Made by a program: the position numbers and the translations under genes. Under the pieces are notes generated by a model. It worked only from the letters and a program-made list of their open reading frames with translations, did not search any database and was not told where the DNA came from. DNA of 64,000 nt from Pegea sp. RAD2-039 (lineage: Eukaryota; Chordata; Thaliacea; Salpida; Salpidae). The stretch lies in assembly GCA_034620365.1 (NCBI GenBank), contig JAQGEQ010000036.1:1-64000 (forward strand), in the 5' to 3' direction. Numbering within the stretch: position 1 is the first letter of the stretch; every line of letters starts with the position of its first letter. Below, in pieces: positions 23,681 through 37,500 of this stretch.

Positions 23681-24429
23681 TTACAGCAAAACTTATTTTA
23701 TGGAGATGACAAGTCAGAATTACCCAACCAAGACTAAAATTAAGAAACAGATTTACAACAAAATCGAAAAAATTTAATCAAAGTAAGATTTTTGACTTTT
23801 TCAAATTAACATTAATTCAAGAAAGCACTTCTTTCGAAGGAAAACTTATTATTGACTTATTATAAAGAAAGCTGGTTTATAACAACGCGGCTATAACCAA
23901 CAAAAACTAACAACAAAAATACGGAAAATCAACGAAGTTAGAAGACAAAGTTTAATTCAGAATTTTAAGGCACCAAATAGATTTTTTAGGACAAAAGTCC
24001 AAATATTTTTATGCCAAATACAAGAAGCTCATCTGATCAAATTCTTTTCAGGCAGATCATTGAACCAATTGCAAATAGAGGCAATAAAGTAAAAAATTTA
24101 ACCAAAAAAGAACTTTTAACAGGCAAGAATAGGGTAAGACGAAAGCATAAAGATAGAGTTAAAGTCTTCAAAAATAATTTTTGAAGTAAAGAAAGTGACG
24201 AAATATGAAAGGGTAAAAACTACCCAAGTAAGAACCAAGGACCACTCCTTGAAAAAAAGGTAAGAAGATTACTGCTACAAAAAGTAGCATAGTGCCAGTT
24301 AAGGCAGTCGATGTGAAAGGACGAGATGAGAAACAGAGGGCATATTTATACAAAATTTGGTTATCGGGGGAAAAAGGCTGATTCTTCGTCACATGTAGCG
24401 CTAATCAGTTGTTAAAGAATAAGAAATTA

Positions 24430-27400
24430 AACTTCATCCTCTAAAATTTTTTTTCTTTTTTTGGTAGAGTCGAGAGAATTTTGCTAATTCTGCTGAAGGC
24501 TAAATTTATTTTCATCATCTTTGTAATACATATGCCCTGAAAACATGTATACGTATTACATTTACTGAATATTTCAAAAGTTTTAGCCAAATAAGCTGAT
24601 AATACTTTTCATTGTTTAAATCTTTTGTTCTCATATAAAACAAAAATAAGAAAACATTTTCAGCTTTACAGAAGTAATGAAACACTCCCAATGTATAAGA
24701 TAGTCTTTAAATTTCTTTTGAACAGTTGCTGATAATAATATTATTTTGGATAAACCATAGAAAATCATTTTTCAGGCCTTGTAAACAAACCACCCGTACA
24801 AAGTTTATCTTGCCTAAAATAAAAACAAAAATGTGTGTTTATCATGCTATTTTCATAAATGGTTAAAATTGCACAAAAAGAAAGAATGAGTTCTAAATAA
24901 TGAAAGTAACTGGTAAAGTTATCAAGATAGGTAGTTAATGCCATTACTAATTACTTTTGCATATGACTCTGATGGAAAATTCTTTAGTGCAAAACTTTTT
25001 CTACGGAAGAAATTCACCAGTTATAACTTGTAAAAGCAGATTTATTTTGTTATATTACTTTTAAGCAAAAAGTATCTCCAGCTGTTTGATTATTGGAAGA
25101 AGTACATACTATTCTTAAAATAAGATTAATATTTTAATAGATTTTATCAAAAAACTTTTGCTGAGAAAATAAAAACTCAGATATTTATCTTCAATCTGAT
25201 TGAGTTAAGAATAATATTTGAGATATAAATCTTGACATGTAAAAAAAATTGTTTTTATTTAATTTTTAAGTTTTCTATGAAGCCAGTCTAAACTGTTTGA
25301 AAGTTTGATAATATTGAACACTTTTTTTCTTTACAAAAAAATTTTCAAACACATATAAACTTCAAAGGAAAACAATAGATGTACCTTGTAAGTTTACAAT
25401 AACTTTACTGTAGATATAATTAAGTCTTTTATTCACTTCAATCAAACATTTGTCAACGACTAGATAAACACCTGGAACCACACCAACATATACAATTGTT
25501 GTTTGATATTTGAAACGTAATCTTGTCAAGTTATAAAATAAAATTAATCATTTTTTTTTAATAAAAAACAATGGTCAATTGATTGTAGGTAGTCACCAGA
25601 AACAAGAATACCAACTCGCATAAAGTAACTCAAACTCAAGGCTGAAAAACTTACATAAGCAAACAACAAGCAGCTGTTTATGTTGAAAATACTTTGAATA
25701 CAATCTGAGTCATGTTTTTTATTGCGTTCAATATTTTTGAGTATATCTTAAAAACTTTTCAAATAGTTCATTTTCTTCTAATCAACAGTCAAACATCAAT
25801 CATATGAATATAATTTACCAAATAAATATTTTTTGTTTACTCTAAAAATGATCAAACTAGAGTCATCACAAATTCTTGTTTAATTTTTAATCACTTTAAG
25901 GCAAAACTAGACTAGCATAGATTGAAAATTGTAAAGTAGTTCACTTTTACTTTAAAAGTAATAAAAAACGTTAAAATTTGTCATTTTAATCCTTATTCTG
26001 TGAATAGCAAGTTTAACTTATTTCCAAATATGTACATCTCATGATTAATTTTAATTTAGTATTATTCGGATACCTAGTATTATGCAGATACTTAGTTTAA
26101 ATGATATTTAAAAAGGATTCTTTGAAAATCTAGTGAATTGTTGAAGTGTATGGTGAAATTTAGAGTTTGTTAATGGGTGGTATTATACGTAGAACCGAAT
26201 AGTACTGGTAAAAGTTTTTTCTAGGAAGACGAATTCTAGTTATCAGATAAAATCGTCACAATCAACTATTTTATTATTATAAAATTCATCATTTTGATAT
26301 CTCTTAATCTACCTACGTAGGTAAGCGGTGCCATGATGTCTACTCCAACCAAAATCTTTGGTTCTTTTATGATTCTCACTCTTTGTTGGTGTTCCACTAT
26401 CTTATAAATATTAATCGTTAATGTTTAAAAAACGTGTGCAACCTACGTAGTTTTCTCAGAATTACCTTTAATGTATGTCCAACTAACTGACATATCAAAC
26501 ACATCTCAATTATAGATAAACGGCACACCTTATTTCTGTTATAGGATGAGTTAACAGTAGCTTCTTTTATTTAAACTAAGCGTAGATCCTTCAGTGATAA
26601 CAAACAGTGAAAACCAGTAAGACTTACCCAGAAATATTCAACATTTTTAAAACTAACTATCAACTAAAATCATAGCTCAAATCCATGGCTTATTCTATAA
26701 GTGGTATGATAACTTATTGTTTTTATTTACAAGTAGAGAAAAACAAACGAAACATTTACAAGACAATCTTCTTTTTCAAAAAATCAAACTTATAGCTGAC
26801 TGTTTTGTAATTTCTTGTTTTCATTTAAGCAATGCCAGATAATACAAAAGTAATTGTTTTAAAAACTACATTAAATATTTTATAAAGAAAAAATGGGAAT
26901 TATTTACTGTAAATACTTTGAAAAGTATGATAGTAGTTAGTATCTTATGTTTAAATTCATCCTTTTAATTCAATTCTAATGTTAAAAGTAATTTACAACT
27001 GGTTAAATTATTTTGTTTTGAAAATTACTTACAGTTTTTGTAAACCAAGAAAATCAGTTAAGTTCTTACTAAAAATGTGTTTGAGATCAAAATTTCTTTT
27101 TTAAATGATAAAAGTATGATCATACTAAAACATGCTTTTTTAATTTATTTGCGACTTGTATTTTGAATTTGAAGTTTAAGTATATTATTTTGCAATATTT
27201 TTTTCATTGCTCAACAATTTTATTTGTCCGCCTTACTTTTGATTATAAGTATTAAAGACTTTATGTATAATACAGTTATGTCAAAACTTTATGTTTACAA
27301 TTCAAATAAATATAGACGACGCGTTTTATAAACATTGTTTTCTGTGTTTACATTTGATAAATAATATTTTATTTATCTTTGAAATCATTGAACCACAAAA

Positions 27401-28575
27401 TTTATCAAATGTTTATCAAAAACAGAACTTAAAAATAAACTTTATAAAAAATCATTATAGAACTACCAACACTCCAACATAAGATAAACAATTACAATCT
27501 TGATAAAATAATCTTGATAATAATATTTGGTTAACTCCATAAAATGTTTTGATTAAAGTGTTTGGTAAAAGTGCCTTATTACTAATAACTTTTATTTTAG
27601 AATTGTCTCAAATTAATTTTCAATAATCTTTTTGCTTTGATTAAATTAATTCGAACTGAACAATTTTTGTAATGTATGTAGCCTACAGCTTTAATAAAAT
27701 TAATCAATTTGAATCAAACTAAATGATTGATTTTTTATGAGATAATGGTTAAAAAATCTGGCTCTTAATGTGCTGTCTGTATATGTTTCACTTGTTGAGA
27801 ATACAGAGTTGCCTACAAGGCTTCATTGTATTAAATCAGCAAAATTCTCAATAAATTAAATTCATGGATTATTTGATAACATTCCATTTGTTTGATAAGA
27901 AATTTTTAAGTTCTGAACATTTCAAACAAAAATTTAAATCATTTTTTAATTGTTGAATTTATTCTATCAATTTATTTTCATCGGCCCGATAAAATTTAAA
28001 AATTTATAAAATATTTATCGGATGAAGATCATTTTAAAGAATAGATTTCACAAATTTTTTAAATTTTTGTTATCAAGCCTACCAAATACAAGTTTTTTAA
28101 CTGGATATATTTTACGAAAACAGAGGTAGTTTTAACTTGTTAATTAGGTTGTTATATCGATCGAATTCACTGCTTTCTTGAAACAAAAATCAAAATTGTA
28201 TGCCACTAAGGTAAGAGCAAAAGGAGAATGACTGACCATCACATGCAGGTAATCACAACATAAAATCTTTATTTCTGTCGCCATTAAGGCATGTTTGAAG
28301 AATCTCTTTTAAATAAAAAACCACGCTTAACTTAAAGCAACTTTTCATGGAAAATATGATTCATAAAAGGTTAAAGAAATAAACAAGACTTAACTTTTTT
28401 GATAGATCATAGCGGAGTTTTTGAAGATAATAGCAATTTTAAACGGTTGTACGGTCAATTTAAAATTTTGCAAAAAAGTTGACCTCCCCTTCGATGAATT
28501 GAGTACAGCGTTTGACGTCACAATAATAACAGGTCAAACCTACTTCCGCCAGGAACAGAATATTATGCTCAAGAA
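24430..28575. other. AT-rich spacer, no gene seen
   Basis: About 4.1 kb with no convincing exon, RNA gene or tandem repeat. The only small landmarks are the palindrome CCTACGTAGG near 26312 and a TGACGTCA site near 28512. The latter octamer recurs in every unit of the following array. Confidence 0.6.
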
Positions 28576-28576
28576 G

Positions 28577-31500
28577 TTTGGTTAAAAATAAAGCAAAACA
28601 AAGTGATATGCAAAGGAGCTAAAAGGTTTCTTCCTTTTCATTTTTGGCGCATTAATTAATGCTTTGATAGCTGGTCGAAAATAATAAGCTTACCTTTAAG
28701 TTAAGCAATCTTTTTAAATAAATTGATATTACATGAAAGCTGGAAAGCTTTTTTCAAACAGATCATTTTCATATAAATTTTAACAAGCTCTAAGATATTT
28801 TATAACTCACAAAATAAATAAAAGCATTTTAATTAAGAAAGCTTTATAATTCCAAATTAATTTTTATTTCAGTTTTTATAGATTCTTAATACCACAACTT
28901 ATTAGATTGTAATAACACCTATAAACTAGTCAGAATTTGATGTGTTTTGTGAAATTTTCAAAGCATCAACTAGCAAAATGTTTATTGTTTGTTTTTCTAA
29001 ATCTTAGTGTTTTACTAAAGGTAAAGATATAAGTTGTCACAAACAAAAAAATAGTACAACAACAAGTAATATTATTCAGTAAATTGCTTGATTTGCTGAA
29101 TTTCTTGGTTGTAAGCCTTGACGTCATATGCTTAAAATGGTCGCATCACAATTTGTCACTAAAACATCAACTGTTTGTTCAAAAAAGTTTTTCAAGCTAC
29201 TATTAAAACTAGTCACATTAAAATAGTATTTACACAAATTTATGTTTACATCTTACAAAATTAAATTATTTCTAATTCCAATACAAATTGCAATCAAATT
29301 TTTCGTAATTAGTGCAATGTCAAGTACTGATAATTACAAAATAGCCATTTATGAAGTAATCAGGAGTTAATTTTGAACTACTAGCCTAAATTTTGTATTT
29401 CAAAACTTGAAATTTATGAGTTTTATTGGAGTATTTCAGCACCTTGTTTAATAATTTTGCTTAAAGAACAATCAAAAATATTAAATCCTAATTAGGATGA
29501 GAAACTGATTATAACCAAACTAACGCAGTGGTAAATAAACCACTAGTGACTTTTAGAAACTGATTTTTATACAAGTTTATATTCAGCAGCTAAACGCTTA
29601 AAAGTTAACTGTAAGTTAGCAAGTGGTGGTATTTTTATAACAAAATCATCCTGAACGAAAATTATTAATAATGATTTCTAGTACAGAAAAGAATTGAAAA
29701 ACAAATTTATAAAATTAATAAAATAAAATAAATCTGTATCAATACTAGATTCGCAAGTTTGTGGTTTCAATTGTTTTTCACACTAAAAATATTTGTTTGT
29801 TAGTTTTAATGACCAGTAAATTATTAATTGAAAATTTTAAACTATCATGTTGACCAATCAATAGTTTTTTTAATTCTTGATAATCATCTTAGCACCATAT
29901 AACGGGTAACTTATAACAAAGTTAAGTTTACAATTTAATGTCAGTAGTATTTGATGACTTATAATAGTAATTAAGAAGTGAAAACTTTTTTAAACAAAGT
30001 TCAAGGGTCATATGAAAAGTATTTCAATCTAATACCAAAGTCTTTTACTTCTAGGTTTTGTTAAAAACACAGTGAACTGCAAAGGAGCTAAAAGTGTTTA
30101 GGGTTCCTCCTCTCATTTTTGGCGCATTTATTTATCTTTTGATATCTGGCCGATAATAATAAGCTTAGCAGTAAGTTAAGCAATCTTTTCAACTGAATTG
30201 ATAAGTTAAATTGTGTTATAAGAAAGCTGGAAAGCTTTTTTCAAAAAGATCATTTTCATATAAATTTTAACAAACATTATGATATTTGATAACTCACAAA
30301 ATAAATAAAAGCATTTTAATTATGGAAGCTTGATAATTCAAAAATGATTTTTGATTTTTATAGAGTTTTAATATCACAACTTATTAGATTGTAAAAACAT
30401 ATATAAACTAGTCAGAATTTGAAGTGTTTTGTGAAATTTTCAAAGCATCCACTAGCATAATGTTTATTGTTTTTTTTTCTAAATCTTACTGTCTTACTAA
30501 ATTGAAAGATTTAAGTTGTCATAAACACAAAATAGTACAACAACAAACAATATTACTAAGTAAATTGCTGGATTTGCTGAATATTTTGGTTGTAAGCCTT
30601 GACGTCATAGGCTTACAATGGGTGCTTCACAATTTAGCACAAAAATATAATCTCTTTGTTCAAGAAAGTTTTTCAAGCTGCTCTTAAAACTACTTCTATC
30701 AAAATAGTTTCAACACAAATTTATGTTTATATCTAACAAAATTAAATTATTTCTAATTTCAATATAAATTTAAACAAATATTTCACAACTGGTGCAATGT
30801 CAAGTACTGATAATTACAAAATAGTCATTAATGAAGTAATCAGGAGTTAATTTTGAACTACTAGCCTAATTTTTGTTTTTCAAAACTAGAAATTTATGAG
30901 TTTTCTTGAATATTTCAGCACCATGTTTAATAATTTTGCTTAAAGAAAACTAAAAAATATTAAATCCTAATTAGGATGACAAATTGATTAAAACCAAACT
31001 AACGCAGTGATAAATAAACCACTATTGACTTTTTGAAACTGATTTTTATAAAAGTTTATATTCAGCAGCTAAACGCTTTAAAGTTAACCGCAAGTTATAG
31101 AATCGAAATATTTTTATAACAAAATCATCCTGAACGAAATTTATCAATAATGATTTCTTGTACAGAAAAGAATTGAAAAACAAAATTAAACAATTAATAA
31201 AACAAAACAAATTTGTATCAATAATAGATTCGCAAGTTTGTGGTTTCAATTGTTTTTCACACTAAAAATATTTGTTTGTTAGTTTTAATGACCAGTAAAT
31301 TATTAATTGAGAATTTTAAACTATCATGGTGACCAATCAATAGTTTTTTCAATTCTTGATAATCATCTTAGCACCATATAACGGGTAACTTATAACAAAG
31401 TTAAGTTTACAATTTAATGTCAGTAGTATTTGATGACTTATAATCGTAATTAAGAAGTGAAAACTTTTTTAAACAAAGTTCAAGGGTCATATGAAAAGTA

Positions 31501-34500
31501 TTTCAATCTAATACCAAAGTCTTTTACTTCTAGGTTTTGTTAAAAACACAGTAAACTGCAAATGAGCTAAGAGTGTTCAGGGTTCCTCCTCTCATTTTTG
31601 GCGCATTTATTTATCTTTTGATATTTGGCCGATAATAATAAGCTTAGCAGTAAGTTAAGCAACTTTTTCATGTGAATTGATAAGTTAAGTTTTGTTACAA
31701 GAAAGCTGAAAAGCTTTTTTCAAAAAGATCATTTTCATATAAATTTTAACAAACTCTATGATATTTAATAATTCAAGAAATAAATAAAACCATATTAATT
31801 ATGAAAGCTTGATAATTCCCAAATGCTTTTTAATTTCAGTTTATATAGAGTCTTAATAACACAACTTAGATTGTAATAACCTGTATAAGCTAGTCAGAAT
31901 TTGATTTGTTTTGTGAAGTTTTCGAAGCATCAAATAGCATAATGTTTATTGTTTGTTTTTACTAAATCTTAGTGTTTTACTAAAAGGAAAAATATAAGTT
32001 GTCTTAAATAAAAAAATAGTACAACAACAAGTAATATTATTCAGTAAATTGCTGGATTTGTTGAATTTCTTGGATGTAAACCTGACGTCATATGCTTAAA
32101 ATGGTCGCTTCACAATTTGTCATTAAGACATCATCTTTTTGTTCAAAAAAGTTTTTCAAGCTACTCTTAAATCTACTTACATCAAAATAGTTCTTACACA
32201 AAGCTATGTTTATATCTAAACAAAATTAAACTACTTTTAATTCCAATACAAATTATAAACAACTATTTCACACTTAGTGCAATATCAAGCACTGATAATT
32301 ACAAAACATTTATTAATGAAGTAATCAGGGGTTAATTTTGAACTACAAGCCTAAATTTTGTATTTCAAAACTAGAAATTTATGAGTTTTATTGGAGTATT
32401 TCAGCACCATGTTTATTAATTTTGTTTAAAGAACACTCAAAAATATTAAATCCTAATTAGTATAAGAAATTGATTAAAACCAAACTAACGCAGTGGTAAA
32501 TAAGCCAGTATTAACTTTTAGAAACTGATTTTTAAACTAGTTTATATTCAGCAGCTAAACGCTTTAAAGTTAACCGCAAGTTATAAAGTGGAAATATTTT
32601 TATAACAAAATCATACTGATCGAAATTTATTAATAATGATTTCAAACACAGAAAAGAATTGAAAAACAAAATTACAAAGTTAATAAAATAAAATAAGTTC
32701 GCATCAATAATAGATTCGCAAGTTTGTGGTCTCAGTTGTATCACAAACTAAAAATATTTGTTTGTTAGTTTTAATGACCAGTAAATTATTAATTGAAAAT
32801 TTTAAACTATCATGTTGACCAATCAATAGTTTTTTCAATTCTTGATAATCATCTTAGCACCATATAACGGGTAACTTATAACAAAGTTAAGTTTACAATT
32901 TAATGTCAGTAGTATTTGATAACTTATAATAGTAATTAAGAAGTAAAAACTTTCTTAAACAAAGTTCAAGGGTCATATGAAAAGTATTTCAATCTAATAC
33001 CAAAGTCTTTTACTTCTAGGTTTTGTTAAAAACACAGTGAACTGCAAAGGAGCTAAAATGTTCAGGGTTCCTCCTCTCATTTTTGGCGCATTTATTTATC
33101 TTTTGATATTTGGCCGATAATAATAAGCTTAGCTGTAAGTTAAGCAACTTTTTCATGTGAATTGATAAGTTAAGTTTTGTTACAAGAAAGCTGAAAAGCT
33201 TTTTTCAAAAAGATCATTTTCATATAAATTTTAACAAACATTATGATATTTGATAATTCAAGAAATAAATAAAAACATTTTAATTATGGAAGCTTGATAA
33301 TTCAAAATTGAGTTTTGATTTTAGTTTTTAGTTTTGAAAGATTCTTAATACCACAACTTATTAGATTGTAATAACATATATAAACTAGTCAGAATTTGAT
33401 GTGTTTTGTGAAATTTACAAAGCATCAACTAGCATAATGTTTATTGTTTGTTTTTCTAAATCTTCCTTTTTCTTTGGTAAAAGGAAGTACCTAGGTTGTT
33501 TTAAACAAAAATTAGTACAACAACAAGTAATATTATTCAGTAAATTGCTGGATTTGCTGAATTTCTTGGTTGTAAACCTTGACGTCATATGCTTTAAATG
33601 GTCGCTTCACATTTTGTCACAAAAGTATCATCTTTTTGTTGAAAAAAGTTTTTCAATCCACTCTTAAAACTACTTACATCAAAATAGTTTTTACTCAAAA
33701 TGTTTATATCTAAACAAAATTAAATTATTTTTAATTCCAATATACAATGTAATCAAATATTTCATAAATAGTGCAATGTCAAGTACTGATCATTACAAAA
33801 TAGTCTTTAATGAAGTAATCAGGAGTTAATTTTGAACTACAAGCCTAAATTTTGTATTTCAAAACTTGAAATTTATGAGTTTTCTTGAATATTTCAGCAC
33901 CATGTTTATTAATTTTGCTTAAAGAGAGTTAAAAATATTAAATCCTAATTAGGATGAGAAATTGATTGAAACCAAACTAACGCATTGGTAAATAGTCATT
34001 GTTGACTTTTAGAAACTGATTTTTATAAAAGTTTATATTCAGCAGCAAAAACTCTTTTAATTTAGCCGCAGGTTATAAAGTGGAAATATTTTTATAACAA
34101 AATCATCCTGAACGAAATTTATCAATAATGATTTCTAAAACCGAAAAGAATTGAAAAACACATATACAAAGTTAATAAAATAAATATGTTTCAATAATAG
34201 ATTACCAAGTTTGTGGTCTCAACTGTTTCACAAACTAAAAATATTTGTTTGTTAGTTTTAATGACCAGTAAATTATTAATTGAAAATTTTAAACTATCAT
34301 GGTGACCAATCAATAGTTTTTTTAATTCTTGATAATCATGTTAGCACCATATAACGGGCAACTTATAACAAAGTTAAGTTTACATTTTAATGTCAGTAGT
34401 ATTTGATAACTTATAATAGTAATTAAGAAGTGAAAACTTTTTTAAACAAAGTTCAAGGGTCATATGAAAAGTATTTCAATCTAATACCAAAGTCTTTAAA

Positions 34501-37500
34501 TTCTAGGTTCTGTTAAAAACAAAACAAAGTGAACTGCAAAAAAGATTAAAGTTTTTTTTGGTTTTCTTGTTTTATATATTTGAAATAACTATTACTGTTT
34601 CGATATCCAGTCAATTATTATAAGCTTAGCAGTAGGTTAAACAATCTTTTCAATTGAATTGATAAGTTAAGTTGGGTCACATGAAAGTTGGAAAGCTTGT
34701 TTTACAAAGATTATTTTCATATAAATTTTAACAAGCTCTATGATATTCTATAACTCACAAAATAATTAAAAGCATTTTATTTATGAAAACTTTATAATTC
34801 AAAATTGATTCTTGATTTCAGTTCTTATAGAGTCGTAATATTACAACTTATTAGATGTAATAACATATATAAACTAGTCAAAATTTGATTTGTTTTGTGA
34901 AGTTTTCGAAGCATCAAATAGCATAATGTTTATTGTTTGTTTTTCTAAATCTTACTGTTTTACTAAAGAGAAAGATATAAGTTGTCACAAACAAAAATTA
35001 GTACAAAACAAGTAATATTATTCAGTAAATTGCTGGATTTGCTGAATTTCTTGGTTGTAAGCCTTGACGTCATATGCTTAAAATGGTCGCTTCACAATTT
35101 GTCACTAAAACATCAACTGTTTGTTCAAAAAAGTTTTTCAAGCTACTCTAAAAACTACTTACATTAAAATAGTTTCTACACCAAGCTATGTTTATAACTA
35201 ACAAAAAAAATTTTTTTTAAACTCTAATACAAATTGTAAACAACTATTTCACAAATAGTGCAATGTCAAGTACTGATAATTACATAACAGTCCTTAATGA
35301 AGTAATCAGGAGTTAATTTTGAACTACAAGCCTAAAAATTTTGTATTTCAAAACTTGAAATTTATGAGTTTTATTGGAGTATTTCAGCACCTTGTTTAAT
35401 AATTTTGCTTAAAGAGAGTCAAAAATATTAAATCCTAATTAGGATTAAAAAATTAATTGAAACCAAACTAACGCAGTGGTAAATAAGCCACTAGTGACTT
35501 TTAGAAACTGATTTGTATACAAGTTTATATTCAGCAGCTAAACGCTTAAAAGTTAACTGTAAGTTAGCAAGTGGTGGTATTTTTATAACAAAATCATCCT
35601 GAACGAAAATTATTAATAATGATTTCTAGTACAGAAAAGAATTGAAAAACAAATTTATAAAATTAATAAAATAAAATAAATCTGTATCAATACTAGATTC
35701 GCAAGTTTGTGGTTTCAATTGTTTTTCACACTAAAAATATTTGTTTGTTAGTTCTAATGACCAGTAAATTATTAATTGAAAATTTTAAACTATCATGTTG
35801 ACCAATCAATAGTTTTTTTAATTCTTGATAATCATGTTAGCACCATATAACGGGCAACTTATAACAAAGTTAAGTTTACATTTTAATGTCAGTAGTATTT
35901 GATAACTTATAATAGTAATTAAGAAGTGAAAACTTTTTTAAACAAAGTTCAAGGGTCATATGAAAAGTATTTCAATCTAATACCAAAGTCTTTTACTTCT
36001 AGGTTTTGTTAAAAACACAGTGAACTGCAAAGGAGCTAAAAGTGTTTAGGGTTCCTCCTCTCATTTTTGGCGCATTTATTTATCTTTTGATATCTGGCCG
36101 ATAATAATAAGCTTAGCAGTAAGTTAAGCAATCTTTTCAATTGAATTCATAAAATGAATTAAGTTACAAGAAAGCTGAAAATTTTTTTCAAAAATATTAT
36201 TTTCATATAAATTTTAACAAACTCTTTGATATTTGATAATTCACAAAATAATTAAAAACATTTTAATTATGGAAGCTTGATAATTCAAAATTGAGTTTTG
36301 ATTTTAGTTTTATATAGAGTTTTAAAATCACAACTTATTAGATTGTAATAACATATATAAACTAGTCAGAATTTGATGTGTTTTGTGAAGTTTTCAAAGC
36401 ATCAACTAGCATAATGTTTATTGTTTGTTTTTCTAAATCTTACTGTTTTACTAAAGGTAAAGATATAAGTTGTCATAAACACAAAATAGTACAACAACAA
36501 GTAATATTACTCAGTAAATTGCTTGAATTGCTGAATTTCTTGGTTGTAAACCTTGACGTCATATGCTTAAAATGGTCGCTTCACATTTTGTCACAAAAGT
36601 ATCATCTTTTTGTTGAAAAAAGTTTTTCAATCCACTCTTAAAACTACTTTCATCAAAATAGTTTTTACTCAAAATGTTTATATCTAAACAAAATTAAATT
36701 ATTTCTAACTCCAATACAAATTATAAACAAATATTTCATAAATAGTGCAATGTCAAGTACTGATAATTAAAAAATAGTCTTTAATGAAGTAATCAGGAGT
36801 TAATTTTGAACTACTAGCCTAAATTTTGTATTTCAAAACTAGAAATTTATGAGTTTTATTGGAGTATTTCAGCACCTTGTTTAATAATTTTGCTTAAAGA
36901 GAGTTAAAAATATTAAATCCTAATTAGGATGACAAATTGATTGAAAACAAACTAACGCATTGGTAAATAGTCATTATTGACTTTTAGAAACTGATTTTTA
37001 TACAAGTTTATATTCAGCAGCTAACCGCTTAAAAGTTAACCGCAAGTTATAGAATCGAAATATTTTTATAACAAAATCATCCTGAACGAAATTTATCAAT
37101 AATGATTTCTAAAACCGAAAAGAATTGAAAAAACAAAATTACAAAGTTAATAAGATAAAATAAATTTGTATCAAAAATAGATTCGCAAGTTTGTGGTCTC
37201 AACTGTTTCACAAACTAAATATATTTGTTTGTTAGTTTTAATGACCAGTAAATTATTAATTGAAAATTTTAAACTATCATGGTGACCAATCAATAGTTTT
37301 TCAATTCTTGATAATCATGATAGCACCATATAACGGGCAACTTATAACAAAGTTAAGTTTGCATTTTAATGTCAGTAGTATTTGATGACTTATAATAGTA
37401 ATTAAGAAGTGAAAACTTTTTTAAACAAACTTCAAGGGTCATATGAAAAGTATTTCAATCTAATACCAACGTCTTTAAATTCTAGGTTCTGTTAAAATCA